Below, piece after piece: positions 53,943 to 61,965 of a stretch of DNA of 64,000 nucleotides (the first letter of the stretch is position 1; each line of letters starts with the position of its first letter). The DNA comes from Shewanella sp. VB17 (GTDB taxonomy: Bacteria > Pseudomonadota > Gammaproteobacteria > Enterobacterales > Shewanellaceae), in the NCBI RefSeq assembly GCF_013248905.1, contig NZ_JABRVS010000001.1, positions 2,542,001-2,606,000 on the forward strand. The letters are read 5' to 3'. The position numbers and the translations under genes are program-made. Under the pieces are notes generated by a model that searched no databases, was not told the origin of the DNA, and was given only the letters and a program-made list of their open reading frames with translations.

Positions 53943-53975
53943 AAAAAAAAGGGATAAAATAGTGTTTGTCCCTTT
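53943..53975 (-). terminator. Terminator after leucine dehydrogenase
   Basis: On the minus strand AAAGGGA pairs with TCCCTTT, and the stem runs into a T-run of eight. It lies about 40 bases past the leucine dehydrogenase stop. Confidence 0.75.
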
Positions 53976-54016
53976 GTTGTTTTCTGATCATTTTGCATCA
54001 ATACTGCGTGATCAAT

Positions 54017-55051
54017 TTATTCTTTGGCAGCATGAATAATCGTACGTGCAAGTTCGTCAGCAACTGATGTGGTCGTGCAGTTTTGCTCATCAGCTTGGAT
54101 AAAGACACGCATAAGTGTCTCATAGATCTCTTCAACTTTTTGAGTCGACAGTGCGGCATCATAATTTTTTTCGAATGAGACATTAATGATCCCCCCTGCA
54201 TTGATCACATAATCTGGTGCGTACAAGATATTGAGGGCTTTAAGCTCATCACCGTGTCTGGCTTCTGCTAATTGATTGTTGGCACACCCAGCCACAATGG
54301 TGGCCTTAATGAGTGGGATAGTGGTGTCATTAATGGTTGCGCCTAGTGCACAAGGAGCATAAACATCGACATCTTGGTGATAAATATCCTGAGGTGAAAC
54401 AATTTCTGCGCCAAACTCTGTAACGACTCTATCTAAAGAGGCTTGATTGATATCTGTAACGATTAACTTAACGCCTTCATTGTGAAGGTGACGGCATAAA
54501 TAGTAACCAACATGGCCAACCCCTTGGACTGACATTTTGAGACCATTAAGGCTATCGATACCACGTTGGTGTTTAACTGCTGCTTTGATGCCTAAATATG
54601 TCCCCAATGCCGTAAAGGGAGAGGGATCACCGCTCTTGCCTTCAAGGCCTGCCATATAGGGCGTTTCTTCATGTGCAATCATGATATCTGCTGTGTTCAC
54701 TCCTACATCTTCTGCAGAGTAGTATTTACCTCCTAAACTATCGATGCAACGACCAAAGGCGCGAAAGAGTGCTTTTCTGTCTTGTATGTTAGGATTGTCA
54801 ATGATAACTGATTTACCACCGCCCATTTTTAGACCCGCTAAAGCATTTTTATAGGTCATGCCACGTGATAAACGTAACACATCATTTAATGCTTCATCAT
54901 CAGAGGCGTAGTTCCACATTCTACAGCCACCTACTGCAGGGCCTAAATGTGTATTATGGATAGCAATAATGGCTTTTAAGCCGCTCTCTTTGTCCTGACA
55001 AAACACGACCTGTTCATGTTCGTCAAATGAGATATGATTGAATACAGTCAC
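54017..55051 (-). CDS. ldh: Leucine (branched-chain amino acid) dehydrogenase
   Basis: The enzyme deaminates leucine, valine and isoleucine to 2-oxo acids with NAD, the entry to branched-chain amino-acid breakdown. The 344 residues have the Glu/Leu/Phe/Val dehydrogenase active site with K68 in M-T-Y-K-N-A and K80 in M-G-G-G-K-S, both at the positions known in bacillar leucine dehydrogenases, and the NAD motif V-Q-G-V-G-H-V-G. A palindrome that may bind LiuR lies upstream. Confidence 0.9.
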   Translation of the reverse strand: MTVFNHISFDEHEQVVFCQDKESGLKAIIAIHNTHLGPAVGGCRMWNYASDDEALNDVLRLSRGMTYKNALAGLKMGGGKSVIIDNPNIQDRKALFRAFGRCIDSLGGKYYSAEDVGVNTADIMIAHEETPYMAGLEGKSGDPSPFTALGTYLGIKAAVKHQRGIDSLNGLKMSVQGVGHVGYYLCRHLHNEGVKLIVTDINQASLDRVVTEFGAEIVSPQDIYHQDVDVYAPCALGATINDTTIPLIKATIVAGCANNQLAEARHGDELKALNILYAPDYVINAGGIINVSFEKNYDAALSTQKVEEIYETLMRVFIQADEQNCTTTSVADELARTIIHAAKE

Positions 55052-55204
55052 GTAACAGTCTCCCTAAGGATTGAAACACTGGCCCTATTAAATAGTTAAC
55101 TTGAGCCTTATTAAAGTTATTGCAGAACGATAGCATTTAGGGATACTCTCAACAAAATAAAGACTTGGATTAATTGTGGAACGTGTGGCAATTTTGCTTT
55201 CCAC

Positions 55205-55220
55205 TTTACGTTAACGTTAA
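55205..55220. promoter_or_regulatory. LiuR-like palindrome upstream of leucine dehydrogenase
   Basis: TTTACGTTAACGTTAA contains a perfect 10-base palindrome ACGTTAACGT and resembles the operator of LiuR, a MerR-family regulator of branched-chain amino-acid breakdown in gammaproteobacteria. It lies about 150 bases upstream of the ldh start and 85 bases upstream of the divergent DUF4826-like gene. The assignment is from memory of the motif, so moderate. Confidence 0.42.
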
Positions 55221-55304
55221 TTAAAAACTAATTTTAACTGATTTTGGCTGAGTGTATTCTGAACGCGATCATCTGCTCGATATCACCATAGAATAGGATG
55301 TAAT

Positions 55305-55748
55305 ATGACCGAAAAATTAGCGAGCTCAACAGCCACGCTAGCGCCTGAGCAAGAAGAAGCATTACAGCAGCAGTGGATAAAAGAACATTTTCAAAAAGCA
55401 AACCGTTTTCTTGCTGAAAAGGGCGTGATCCCAAGTAAAGTGGTCACTGATGACAGTCGTTATTTAGCCCCCTATGTTGCAGTTTGGAAGATGGAATCTA
55501 AACAACCGATTAAACAAACTTTTTGGGTGATATCTGGAGATCTACCCAGTGATTATGTGGATGTCAAAGTAGCAACAACTGCGCGTGATGCCTTGCGTCA
55601 TTTTTCCATGATGTGGCAAATGAAAGCGGAAAACTTACATCAATCTGGTGTCACAAAAGATCCAATACACGCTAAGTTTGCTCAGTTATTGGTGTCACGT
55701 GCAGAAAGTCTTTATCAGCTCCAAGGTGACACGAAACTGTGGGGATAA
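55305..55748 (+). CDS. DUF4826-like protein
   Basis: The 147-residue cytoplasmic protein resembles DUF4826: W-I-K-E-H-F-Q-K-A-N-R-F-L-A-E-K-G, then Y-L-A-P-Y-V-A-V-W-K and F-W-V-I-S-G-D-L-P-S-D-Y-V. No function is known to me. It is divergent from ldh and ends at a bidirectional terminator. Confidence 0.65.
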   Translation: MTEKLASSTATLAPEQEEALQQQWIKEHFQKANRFLAEKGVIPSKVVTDDSRYLAPYVAVWKMESKQPIKQTFWVISGDLPSDYVDVKVATTARDALRHFSMMWQMKAENLHQSGVTKDPIHAKFAQLLVSRAESLYQLQGDTKLWG

Positions 55749-55766
55749 CGGTTTCATTAGGCGTTT

Positions 55767-55793
55767 AAAAATGGCAGTTCACATGCCATTTTT
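55767..55793. terminator. Bidirectional terminator between the DUF4826-like gene and roxA
   Basis: AAAAATGGCA pairs perfectly with TGCCATTTTT around a 7-base loop. With A and T runs on both sides it serves both convergent genes. Confidence 0.87.
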
Positions 55794-55837
55794 AGTTATT
55801 TTCTCAGTTTGAAAACACGAGCATATAATGAGTGGCA

Positions 55838-56962
55838 TTAACCTAGATAGTAATAGCCTTTATTCAATAATGAGATAAGTAAGTTGCAGGTATGATTTGA
55901 TTTGCATAATTGTGAAGCGAGTATATTATCGATAATGAATGCGTTAGTGATAGTATTAACAGCGCTACTTTCGAGATCTTGACTGTCAAAGACTTCACCA
56001 TTGATAAATATTCTCTTGTTATCGCCTTCGACAGAAATCACTTTTAAGCCGCCAATTCTATGTATTTCAGCACCCTCTGACAGGGATTGAAGCAAATCAT
56101 CTTGGGTGTAAGTATTATCAGGCTCACACAGATCCAATTCGAAACGATTTTGACTAAGCAATTGCCCTAATACTGTCTGGTAGTGTTTAGGTTTCTGCAG
56201 TAACTCATTGAGCAAGGTAAGCATATCTTGTTGTTGTTCAATGGATATATGGCTTGGTGATGTTGGCTCTGTTGTTGAAATAAAGCGTTTTAAGCCGGTA
56301 TTACTGTCGATGAGATGATCGGCAATGCCACTAAATAGTTCTTGTTGGCTTGGTGCTCTAAACCCGAACGAGTAACTTAATGCCGTTGTCAGTGTATTAG
56401 CGCAGTGTGGAAAACCAGGAGGTATGTACAACATATCTCCGGCTTCAAGTATCACGTCAATAATGGGGTCAAAATCATCAATCAGTGCGGTGTTTTCATC
56501 ACCACCTCTAGGTTGATATTGTTTTTTTTCTCCTACTTTCCAGTGTCGGGATCCCTCTCCTTGGAGTAAAAATACGTCATAATTGTCAATATGGGGGCCG
56601 ACACCACCACCTGCGGTGGCAAAGGAGACCATTAAATCATCAAAGCGCCAATCAGGAATAAACCTAAAAGCTTGAATAAGTGGAGCGACATCAGGAAACC
56701 AGTGGTTGACTGCCTGGACTAACAATTGCCAGTGACTTTCGCCAAATTGATTATAATCATCAATTGGCCCTTGCACTGTCTTCCAGTCATTTTCCTGTGT
56801 GACGATAACACGTGATGAGATCTCTTCTTCACAGGCCAGACCTGCGAGTTCATCGGCACTAATGGGATCAACAAAATCACTAAATGCCCCTTTAATGACA
56901 AGAGGGGATTGTTGCCAATGTTTGGATAAAAATTCATCAGTGTTGATATTTAATTTATACAT
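55838..56962 (-). CDS. roxA: Ribosomal protein uL16 3-hydroxylase RoxA (YcfD), JmjC type
   Basis: RoxA hydroxylates an arginine of ribosomal protein uL16 using Fe(II), 2-oxoglutarate and oxygen. The 374-residue length equals E. coli YcfD (373). The iron ligands are visible: H124 and D126 in G-P-H-I-D-N-Y-D, and H186 in G-F-P-H-C-A-N. The N-terminal start Y-K-L-N-I-N and the C-terminal winged-helix part also fit. A terminator separates it from upstream purB, so it has its own promoter. Confidence 0.9.
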   Translation of the reverse strand: MYKLNINTDEFLSKHWQQSPLVIKGAFSDFVDPISADELAGLACEEEISSRVIVTQENDWKTVQGPIDDYNQFGESHWQLLVQAVNHWFPDVAPLIQAFRFIPDWRFDDLMVSFATAGGGVGPHIDNYDVFLLQGEGSRHWKVGEKKQYQPRGGDENTALIDDFDPIIDVILEAGDMLYIPPGFPHCANTLTTALSYSFGFRAPSQQELFSGIADHLIDSNTGLKRFISTTEPTSPSHISIEQQQDMLTLLNELLQKPKHYQTVLGQLLSQNRFELDLCEPDNTYTQDDLLQSLSEGAEIHRIGGLKVISVEGDNKRIFINGEVFDSQDLESSAVNTITNAFIIDNILASQLCKSNHTCNLLISLLNKGYYYLG

Positions 56963-57009
56963 AGAGTGGTTTCACTTGCAGTAAAGGAGCGGATTATGCG
57001 TTTAGATAT

Positions 57010-57040
57010 AAAAAAACGGTAAGGGTTAGCCTACCGTTTT
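57010..57040 (-). terminator. Terminator after purB
   Basis: On the minus strand AAAACGGTAGG pairs with CTTACCGTTTT and runs into a T-run of seven. It lies 25 bases past the purB stop. Confidence 0.85.
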
Positions 57041-57064
57041 GATGAAGAGTGTAAAATGAAAGAC

Positions 57065-58435
57065 TTATTTCATTTCGTCTACAAAAGCTTCTGCACGACC
57101 AATATAATTAGCCGGAGTCATCTTTTTAAGCTCAATTTTTACTTTTTCAGGTAGTTCAAGACCATCGATAAATACTGCAAGTTGCTCACCATCAATACGC
57201 TTACCACGCGTGAGCTCTTTGAGTTTTTCATATGGTTTTTCAATTCCGTAACGACGCATCACGGTTTGTACTGGCTCTGCCAATACTTCCCAATTTTTGT
57301 TTAGCTCTGCGCGAAGTTGTTCTTCGTTAATCTCAAGCTTACTGATCCCTTTTAAAGTCGCTTGATAAGCTATCAGAGCATGGGCGATACCAACACCTAA
57401 GTTCCGTAACACAGTTGAATCGGTTAAGTCACGCTGCCATCGAGACACGGGCAGTTTAGAGGCAAGGTGCTGCATCAGTGCGTTAGCAATGCCTAAGTTA
57501 CCTTCTGAGTTTTCAAAATCGATAGGATTCACTTTATGCGGCATGGTTGAAGAGCCAATTTCGCCAGCGATGGTTTTTTGTTTGAAATGGCCTAATGCGA
57601 TGTAACCCCAGATGTCACGATCGAAGTCTATCAGTACAGTGTTAAAACGTGCGACAGCATCAAACAGTTCTGCGATGTAATCATGAGGTTCTATTTGAGT
57701 GGTATAGGCATTCCAGTTTAGCCCAAGGCCAGTGACAAAACGCTCTGACAGTTCATGCCAATTTACTTCAGGGTAAGCTGAAATGTGGGCGTTGTAGTTA
57801 CCGACAGCACCGTTGATTTTACCCATCAATTGAACAGCATTTATGTGAGTTAATTGGCGTTCGAGACGTACTGCCACATTTGCCATCTCTTTACCTAACG
57901 TAGAAGGCGAGGCAGGCTGTCCATGAGTACGTGACATTAAAGGAACAGAGCGATATTCTTTTGCTAAGCCTTTAATGGCATCAACAATCTGCTGGCAGTA
58001 TGGAACAAGAACTTGCTCGCGGGCGTCGGTGAGCATTAAACCATGAGAGAGATTGTTTATATCTTCAGAAGTACACGCGAAGTGAACGAACTCATCAATA
58101 GCACGCAGTTCAGCATTATCGGCTATTTGCTCTTTAATGAAGTATTCCACGGCTTTAACATCATGGTTTGTGGTTGCTTCAATGGCTTTAATACGAAGTG
58201 CATTGCTTTCGCTAAAATTATCTTTAATGCTGTCGAGCAGCGCTAAAGCTGTTTCGCTAAAAGGGGGGATTTCTTCAATTTCTGGGCAGCTAGAGAGCAG
58301 CTTTAACCAGTTGATTTCGACTTGAACACGGTATTTGGTCAGGCCGTACTCGCTGAAAATCCCTCTTAATGAGGCGGTTTTACTACCATAACGACCGTCT
58401 ACAGGAGAGATAGCAGTTAGTGCGGATAATTCCAT
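57065..58435 (-). CDS. purB: Adenylosuccinate lyase PurB
   Basis: PurB acts twice in purine synthesis, releasing fumarate from SAICAR and from adenylosuccinate. The 456-residue protein has the family signature G-S-S-T-M-P-H-K-V-N-P-I, the start D-G-R-Y and the T-S-E-D-I-N-N motif. It is the last gene of mnmA-hflD-purB, 28 bases after hflD, the same order as in E. coli. Confidence 0.97.
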   Translation of the reverse strand: MELSALTAISPVDGRYGSKTASLRGIFSEYGLTKYRVQVEINWLKLLSSCPEIEEIPPFSETALALLDSIKDNFSESNALRIKAIEATTNHDVKAVEYFIKEQIADNAELRAIDEFVHFACTSEDINNLSHGLMLTDAREQVLVPYCQQIVDAIKGLAKEYRSVPLMSRTHGQPASPSTLGKEMANVAVRLERQLTHINAVQLMGKINGAVGNYNAHISAYPEVNWHELSERFVTGLGLNWNAYTTQIEPHDYIAELFDAVARFNTVLIDFDRDIWGYIALGHFKQKTIAGEIGSSTMPHKVNPIDFENSEGNLGIANALMQHLASKLPVSRWQRDLTDSTVLRNLGVGIAHALIAYQATLKGISKLEINEEQLRAELNKNWEVLAEPVQTVMRRYGIEKPYEKLKELTRGKRIDGEQLAVFIDGLELPEKVKIELKKMTPANYIGRAEAFVDEMK

Positions 58436-58463
58436 TATGAAGCTCCTTAATGAACTTAACTTA

Positions 58464-59078
58464 TTATAGGGAAAGACTTTTATTAGCTATATCCAGGATG
58501 GATTTTCTGGCGAAGACAAGCTGTCTACGTTTGCCACCCAACTGGCGCCACAATACTGCACTGCGCATCGCAGCAAGCAGTAGTGCTCGAATTTTTTCTT
58601 GGACCTGAGTTTGTTTCAGGTATTCAGGGTTGCCTGAAATTTGAATTTTTGGGCCTAAACTACTGATGATATCGCTGTAAATACCTGCGAAATTAGCCAC
58701 GACTTGTTCATCAGTGATGGTAAAATGATGCAGTTGACGATGGACCTGATTGATTCTCTCTGCCAATATCCCCATGGTATTACTACGAGAAAGTTTACGT
58801 TCGAGGGCTAATATACCCACGAGATAGCGGGTAACTTCGACATCTTTATCTTTGCTATCGCCAAGTTGATTGACGATAAGCTGGTAGCCTTTATTCAATG
58901 CTATTTTATCTGCATAGACTTCAGATGTTGAATCTGGATTAGTGACTAACACAGTATTAAGACTTGCCGCTAGGCTATCTTTATCTGCATTTCCGTGCCT
59001 AGCGGTATGTTGTACCTGTGCAATTGCTTGCAAAATGCCAGCAAAAGCCATCGTACGTTCATCTAGAAACTCACTCAC
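58464..59078 (-). CDS. hflD: Lysogenization regulator homologue HflD
   Basis: HflD is a small, mostly helical, membrane-associated protein; in E. coli it binds phage lambda CII, but its general role is unclear. The 204 residues match the family in length and in motifs (F-A-G-I-L-Q-A-I-A-Q-V-Q near the start; A-A-M-R-S-A-V-L-W-R-Q-L-G-G-K near the end). It starts 3 bases after mnmA. Confidence 0.93.
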   Translation of the reverse strand: MSEFLDERTMAFAGILQAIAQVQHTARHGNADKDSLAASLNTVLVTNPDSTSEVYADKIALNKGYQLIVNQLGDSKDKDVEVTRYLVGILALERKLSRSNTMGILAERINQVHRQLHHFTITDEQVVANFAGIYSDIISSLGPKIQISGNPEYLKQTQVQEKIRALLLAAMRSAVLWRQLGGKRRQLVFARKSILDIANKSLSL

Positions 59079-59081
59079 GTC

Positions 59082-60200
59082 TTATTCTCTTATTAATGAA
59101 TCAATAATGCCACCGCCTAAACACAATTGGCCATCGTAAAAAACAGCTGATTGCCCTGGTGTCACTGCAGCAAGGGGGTCGTCAAATAAGACTTTAATTT
59201 TGTCTTTATCTTCATAGAACAAAGTACAAGCAACGTCTCTTTGACGATAACGAGTTTTCACCGTAAGGGTCGTCTTGTCACTCGGTCCTTTTTTATCAAC
59301 CCAGTGTAATTGATCTGCATAGAAACCCATTGACATCAATCGAGGGTGAGTACCACCTTGGCCTACAACGAGGACGTTGCGATCCATTTCTTTATCGACC
59401 ACATACCAAGGGTTATCATTGCTATTTTTCATACCACCGATCCCTAAACCTTTGCGTTGGCCTAGCGTGTGGTACATCAAGCCTTGATGAGTGCCAATGA
59501 CTTCGCCTTCAGCGGTTTCAATTTTACCCGGCTGCGCAGGTAAAAAAGTGCTGAGGAAGTCAGTAAACTTACGTTCACCGATAAAACAAATTCCAGTGCT
59601 GTCTTTTTTATCGTGGGTGATGAGGCCCATCTCTTTTGCTAATGCTCTGACTTCACTTTTTTCAAGTTCGCCCACAGGAAAAAGTGAGCGGGAAATTTGT
59701 TCATGGCTTAATGTGTAGAGAAAATAGCTTTGATCTTTATTGCCATCGACACCACGCAACATTTGGCTTTGACCGCTGTCATCACTGCGACGAACATAAT
59801 GTCCCATGGCAATGTAATCAGCCTCTAGGATATCATCAGCAAATTCAAGAAACGCTTTAAATTTAATCTCTTTATTGCAAATAATGTCGGGGTTAGGCGT
59901 TCTGCCCGCTTTATACTCAGCAAGAAAATATTCGAATACATTATCCCAATATTCAGATGCAAAATTAACAGTATGTAGCGTAATGTTAAGCTTATCACAC
60001 ACTGCTTGCGCATCTTTCAGATCGTCAGCAGCGGCGCAATATTCATTGGTGTCATCTTCTTCCCAGTTTTTCATGAAAAGACCTTCGACTTGATAGCCCT
60101 GTTTAAGTAACAGGTAAGCCGAAACCGATGAGTCGACACCGCCGGACATGCCGACAATGACTTTTTTATTTTGAGTCGCAGTGGAGTCGATTATTGCCAT
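59082..60200 (-). CDS. mnmA: tRNA-specific 2-thiouridylase MnmA
   Basis: MnmA puts sulfur on the wobble uridine U34 of tRNA-Lys, -Glu and -Gln. The 372 residues have the PP-loop G-M-S-G-G-V-D-S-S at 17-25, catalytic C108 in D-I-I-C-N and C205 in S-T-G-I-C-F-I-G. The substrate tRNA-Lys(UUU) is encoded seven times elsewhere in this window. It is first in its operon; in E. coli nudJ precedes it, but no nudJ is seen here. Confidence 0.96.
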   Translation of the reverse strand: MAIIDSTATQNKKVIVGMSGGVDSSVSAYLLLKQGYQVEGLFMKNWEEDDTNEYCAAADDLKDAQAVCDKLNITLHTVNFASEYWDNVFEYFLAEYKAGRTPNPDIICNKEIKFKAFLEFADDILEADYIAMGHYVRRSDDSGQSQMLRGVDGNKDQSYFLYTLSHEQISRSLFPVGELEKSEVRALAKEMGLITHDKKDSTGICFIGERKFTDFLSTFLPAQPGKIETAEGEVIGTHQGLMYHTLGQRKGLGIGGMKNSNDNPWYVVDKEMDRNVLVVGQGGTHPRLMSMGFYADQLHWVDKKGPSDKTTLTVKTRYRQRDVACTLFYEDKDKIKVLFDDPLAAVTPGQSAVFYDGQLCLGGGIIDSLIRE

Positions 60201-60879
60201 AGATCCTAAACCGTTGTATGTGGCCTAAATAGCTTAAGATAACGACGAAGCATCTTGTCCCTATTTAAGCATGTGCTCAAGTAAGCGCCTTAGATTCGAA
60301 CTATCTTTAAAAAAACAAGCTATATTTTTTGGCGGTATTCTAACACGCATTCTAGCTATGAGCTAACTTGAGAGGCGCAGTATTGCACCCTTCTAGCACA
60401 TAATGTGTTTTATTTTTGGTGTCTTCACACTTGAATGTCCCTATGAGCTTTTAAGGTGTTAGTCAGTGAGTCGATGTCTTCTTCGTTAATATTGGTACTG
60501 GTAGGCTGTAACTAAAGCGTTAATGTTACTTTAACGGTCTTTTTTAAGGGCTCGGCGTCAAAAGATCCACAGGTCAACAAGCTGCTGCTTTAAAAATAAC
60601 CTGTAGGTTGTTTATGTAAAATGTCCATGATAGTTTTATTGTTCAATAGTCTGTTTTACATTTTTGCTATCAAGAGAAGATATGATGCTCAGATAGCCGT
60701 GAAACTAGAAAATGACATTGTCTGATGACTTGCTTGTTACTATTTCGTCAATATTGGCATGTTCTGCCTAGAGAGTTCATATCATTAAGCCGTGATATGG
60801 CTACTCATAAAAAGCTTACTGATGTGGTGGGTCCATCAGATAAGTGTCTCCTTATGATGATGCCGAAAGAGTTAGGCAG
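60201..60879. other. Long intergenic region, nudJ absent, with a plus-strand terminator
   Basis: E. coli has nudJ between rluE and mnmA. Here 679 bases contain no Nudix motif in any frame that I can find. A plus-strand hairpin CGTTAA/TTAACG at 60518-60536 followed by GTCTTTTTT looks like a terminator, though no plus-strand gene precedes it. Confidence 0.5.
60518..60547 (+). terminator. Orphan plus-strand terminator-like hairpin
   Basis: A 6-base stem (CGTTAA/TTAACG) with a 7-base loop is followed by GTC and six T residues. Both neighbouring genes are on the minus strand, so this could end a small RNA starting between 60201 and 60510. Confidence 0.4.
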
Positions 60880-61599
60880 TTAAGAGGAGCCTGAAGAATC
60901 ATGACAAAGGCTTAAATATTGGCCAGGTTGAAGGTTATCAAGACTCCATTGGCCTATTTTATAACGGATCAGTCTGAGCGTTGGAAAACCGATGTGAGCT
61001 GTCATTCTGCGGATCTGGCGATTACGTCCTTCACAAATTTCAATTGTCAACCAAGTGGTTGGGATCGCTTTGCGTTCCCTGATCGGAGGAACACGTGGCC
61101 ATATGTCTGGTTGAGGCATGATTGCCACATTAGCGGGTAAAGTCATCCCGTCTTTGAGCTCGACGCCATGTCGCAACTTATCTAATTGAGCGTCACTTGG
61201 CATGCCTTCAACCTGAACCCAATAGGTTTTAAACGTCTGTTTTTTAGGCTCAGTTAGGCGAGATTGAAGTTTGCCATCATTAGTGAGTAAAAGTAAGCCT
61301 TCGCTGTCTCGGTCTAATCTCCCTGCGGCATAAATGTCTGGAATAGCAATAAAATCTTTTAATGTTTGGCGGCCTTGTTCATCGGTAAATTGGCAAAGTA
61401 CATCAAAAGGTTTATTGAATAGGACAATGATTGGGTTCTTGACCTTAGGTTTACTTTTTGCTGAATGTCGCTTAAGCACTCGAGTTGTGACATTGATTTT
61501 GTTACTAGGAACTCTGGATCCTTTTGTGTTTTTTTGAACTTTAGAAGCCGTAGTGCGGGTGTTTTTGGGTGTGCATTTGGGTTTAATTGTGTGACTCAC
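60880..61599 (-). CDS. rluE: 23S rRNA pseudouridine(2457) synthase RluE
   Basis: RluE makes pseudouridine 2457 in 23S rRNA. The 239-residue protein has the catalytic Asp D96 in A-G-R-L-D-R-D-S-E-G-L-L-L-L-T and the RsuA-family close N-R-Q-I-R-R-M. The first 55 residues are a basic Lys/Arg/Thr-rich extension that probably binds RNA. It is divergent from icd, as in E. coli. Confidence 0.93.
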   Translation of the reverse strand: MSHTIKPKCTPKNTRTTASKVQKNTKGSRVPSNKINVTTRVLKRHSAKSKPKVKNPIIVLFNKPFDVLCQFTDEQGRQTLKDFIAIPDIYAAGRLDRDSEGLLLLTNDGKLQSRLTEPKKQTFKTYWVQVEGMPSDAQLDKLRHGVELKDGMTLPANVAIMPQPDIWPRVPPIRERKAIPTTWLTIEICEGRNRQIRRMTAHIGFPTLRLIRYKIGQWSLDNLQPGQYLSLCHDSSGSS

Positions 61600-61965
61600 G
61601 CTGACTAATCTTCTGGCATAGTATGAATTAATGGTTACAGTGTACTGCGCATTGCCCCTTTGTGGAATGTGAATATTGCCTAGAATGTTTTATGATGTCC
61701 GCGATCTACCCTAAGAGGTTACCGTATCTTGAGATGTTTATCTTAAACAGCATGACGTGATTTTAGGGCGAAAAGTGTGTATTTTACGGAGGAACCCATT
61801 AAATCAGACGTTTTACTCTTTTGATTGCGACTAACCATTTTATTGAATCTAGGTGTTAATCAAGATGTGATAAAAGCATTGATATAACTGCAACGGGTAA
61901 AAATAAGCAGTGTATAAAAATAAAATATTTTTAATTCTCTATTTTACAATAATGTAGGACGAAAA
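61600..61965. promoter_or_regulatory. rluE-icd divergent intergenic region
   Basis: These 366 bases carry the divergent promoters of rluE and icd. AGGA at 61957-61960 is the icd ribosome-binding site. I see no clear operator or RNA. Confidence 0.45.
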
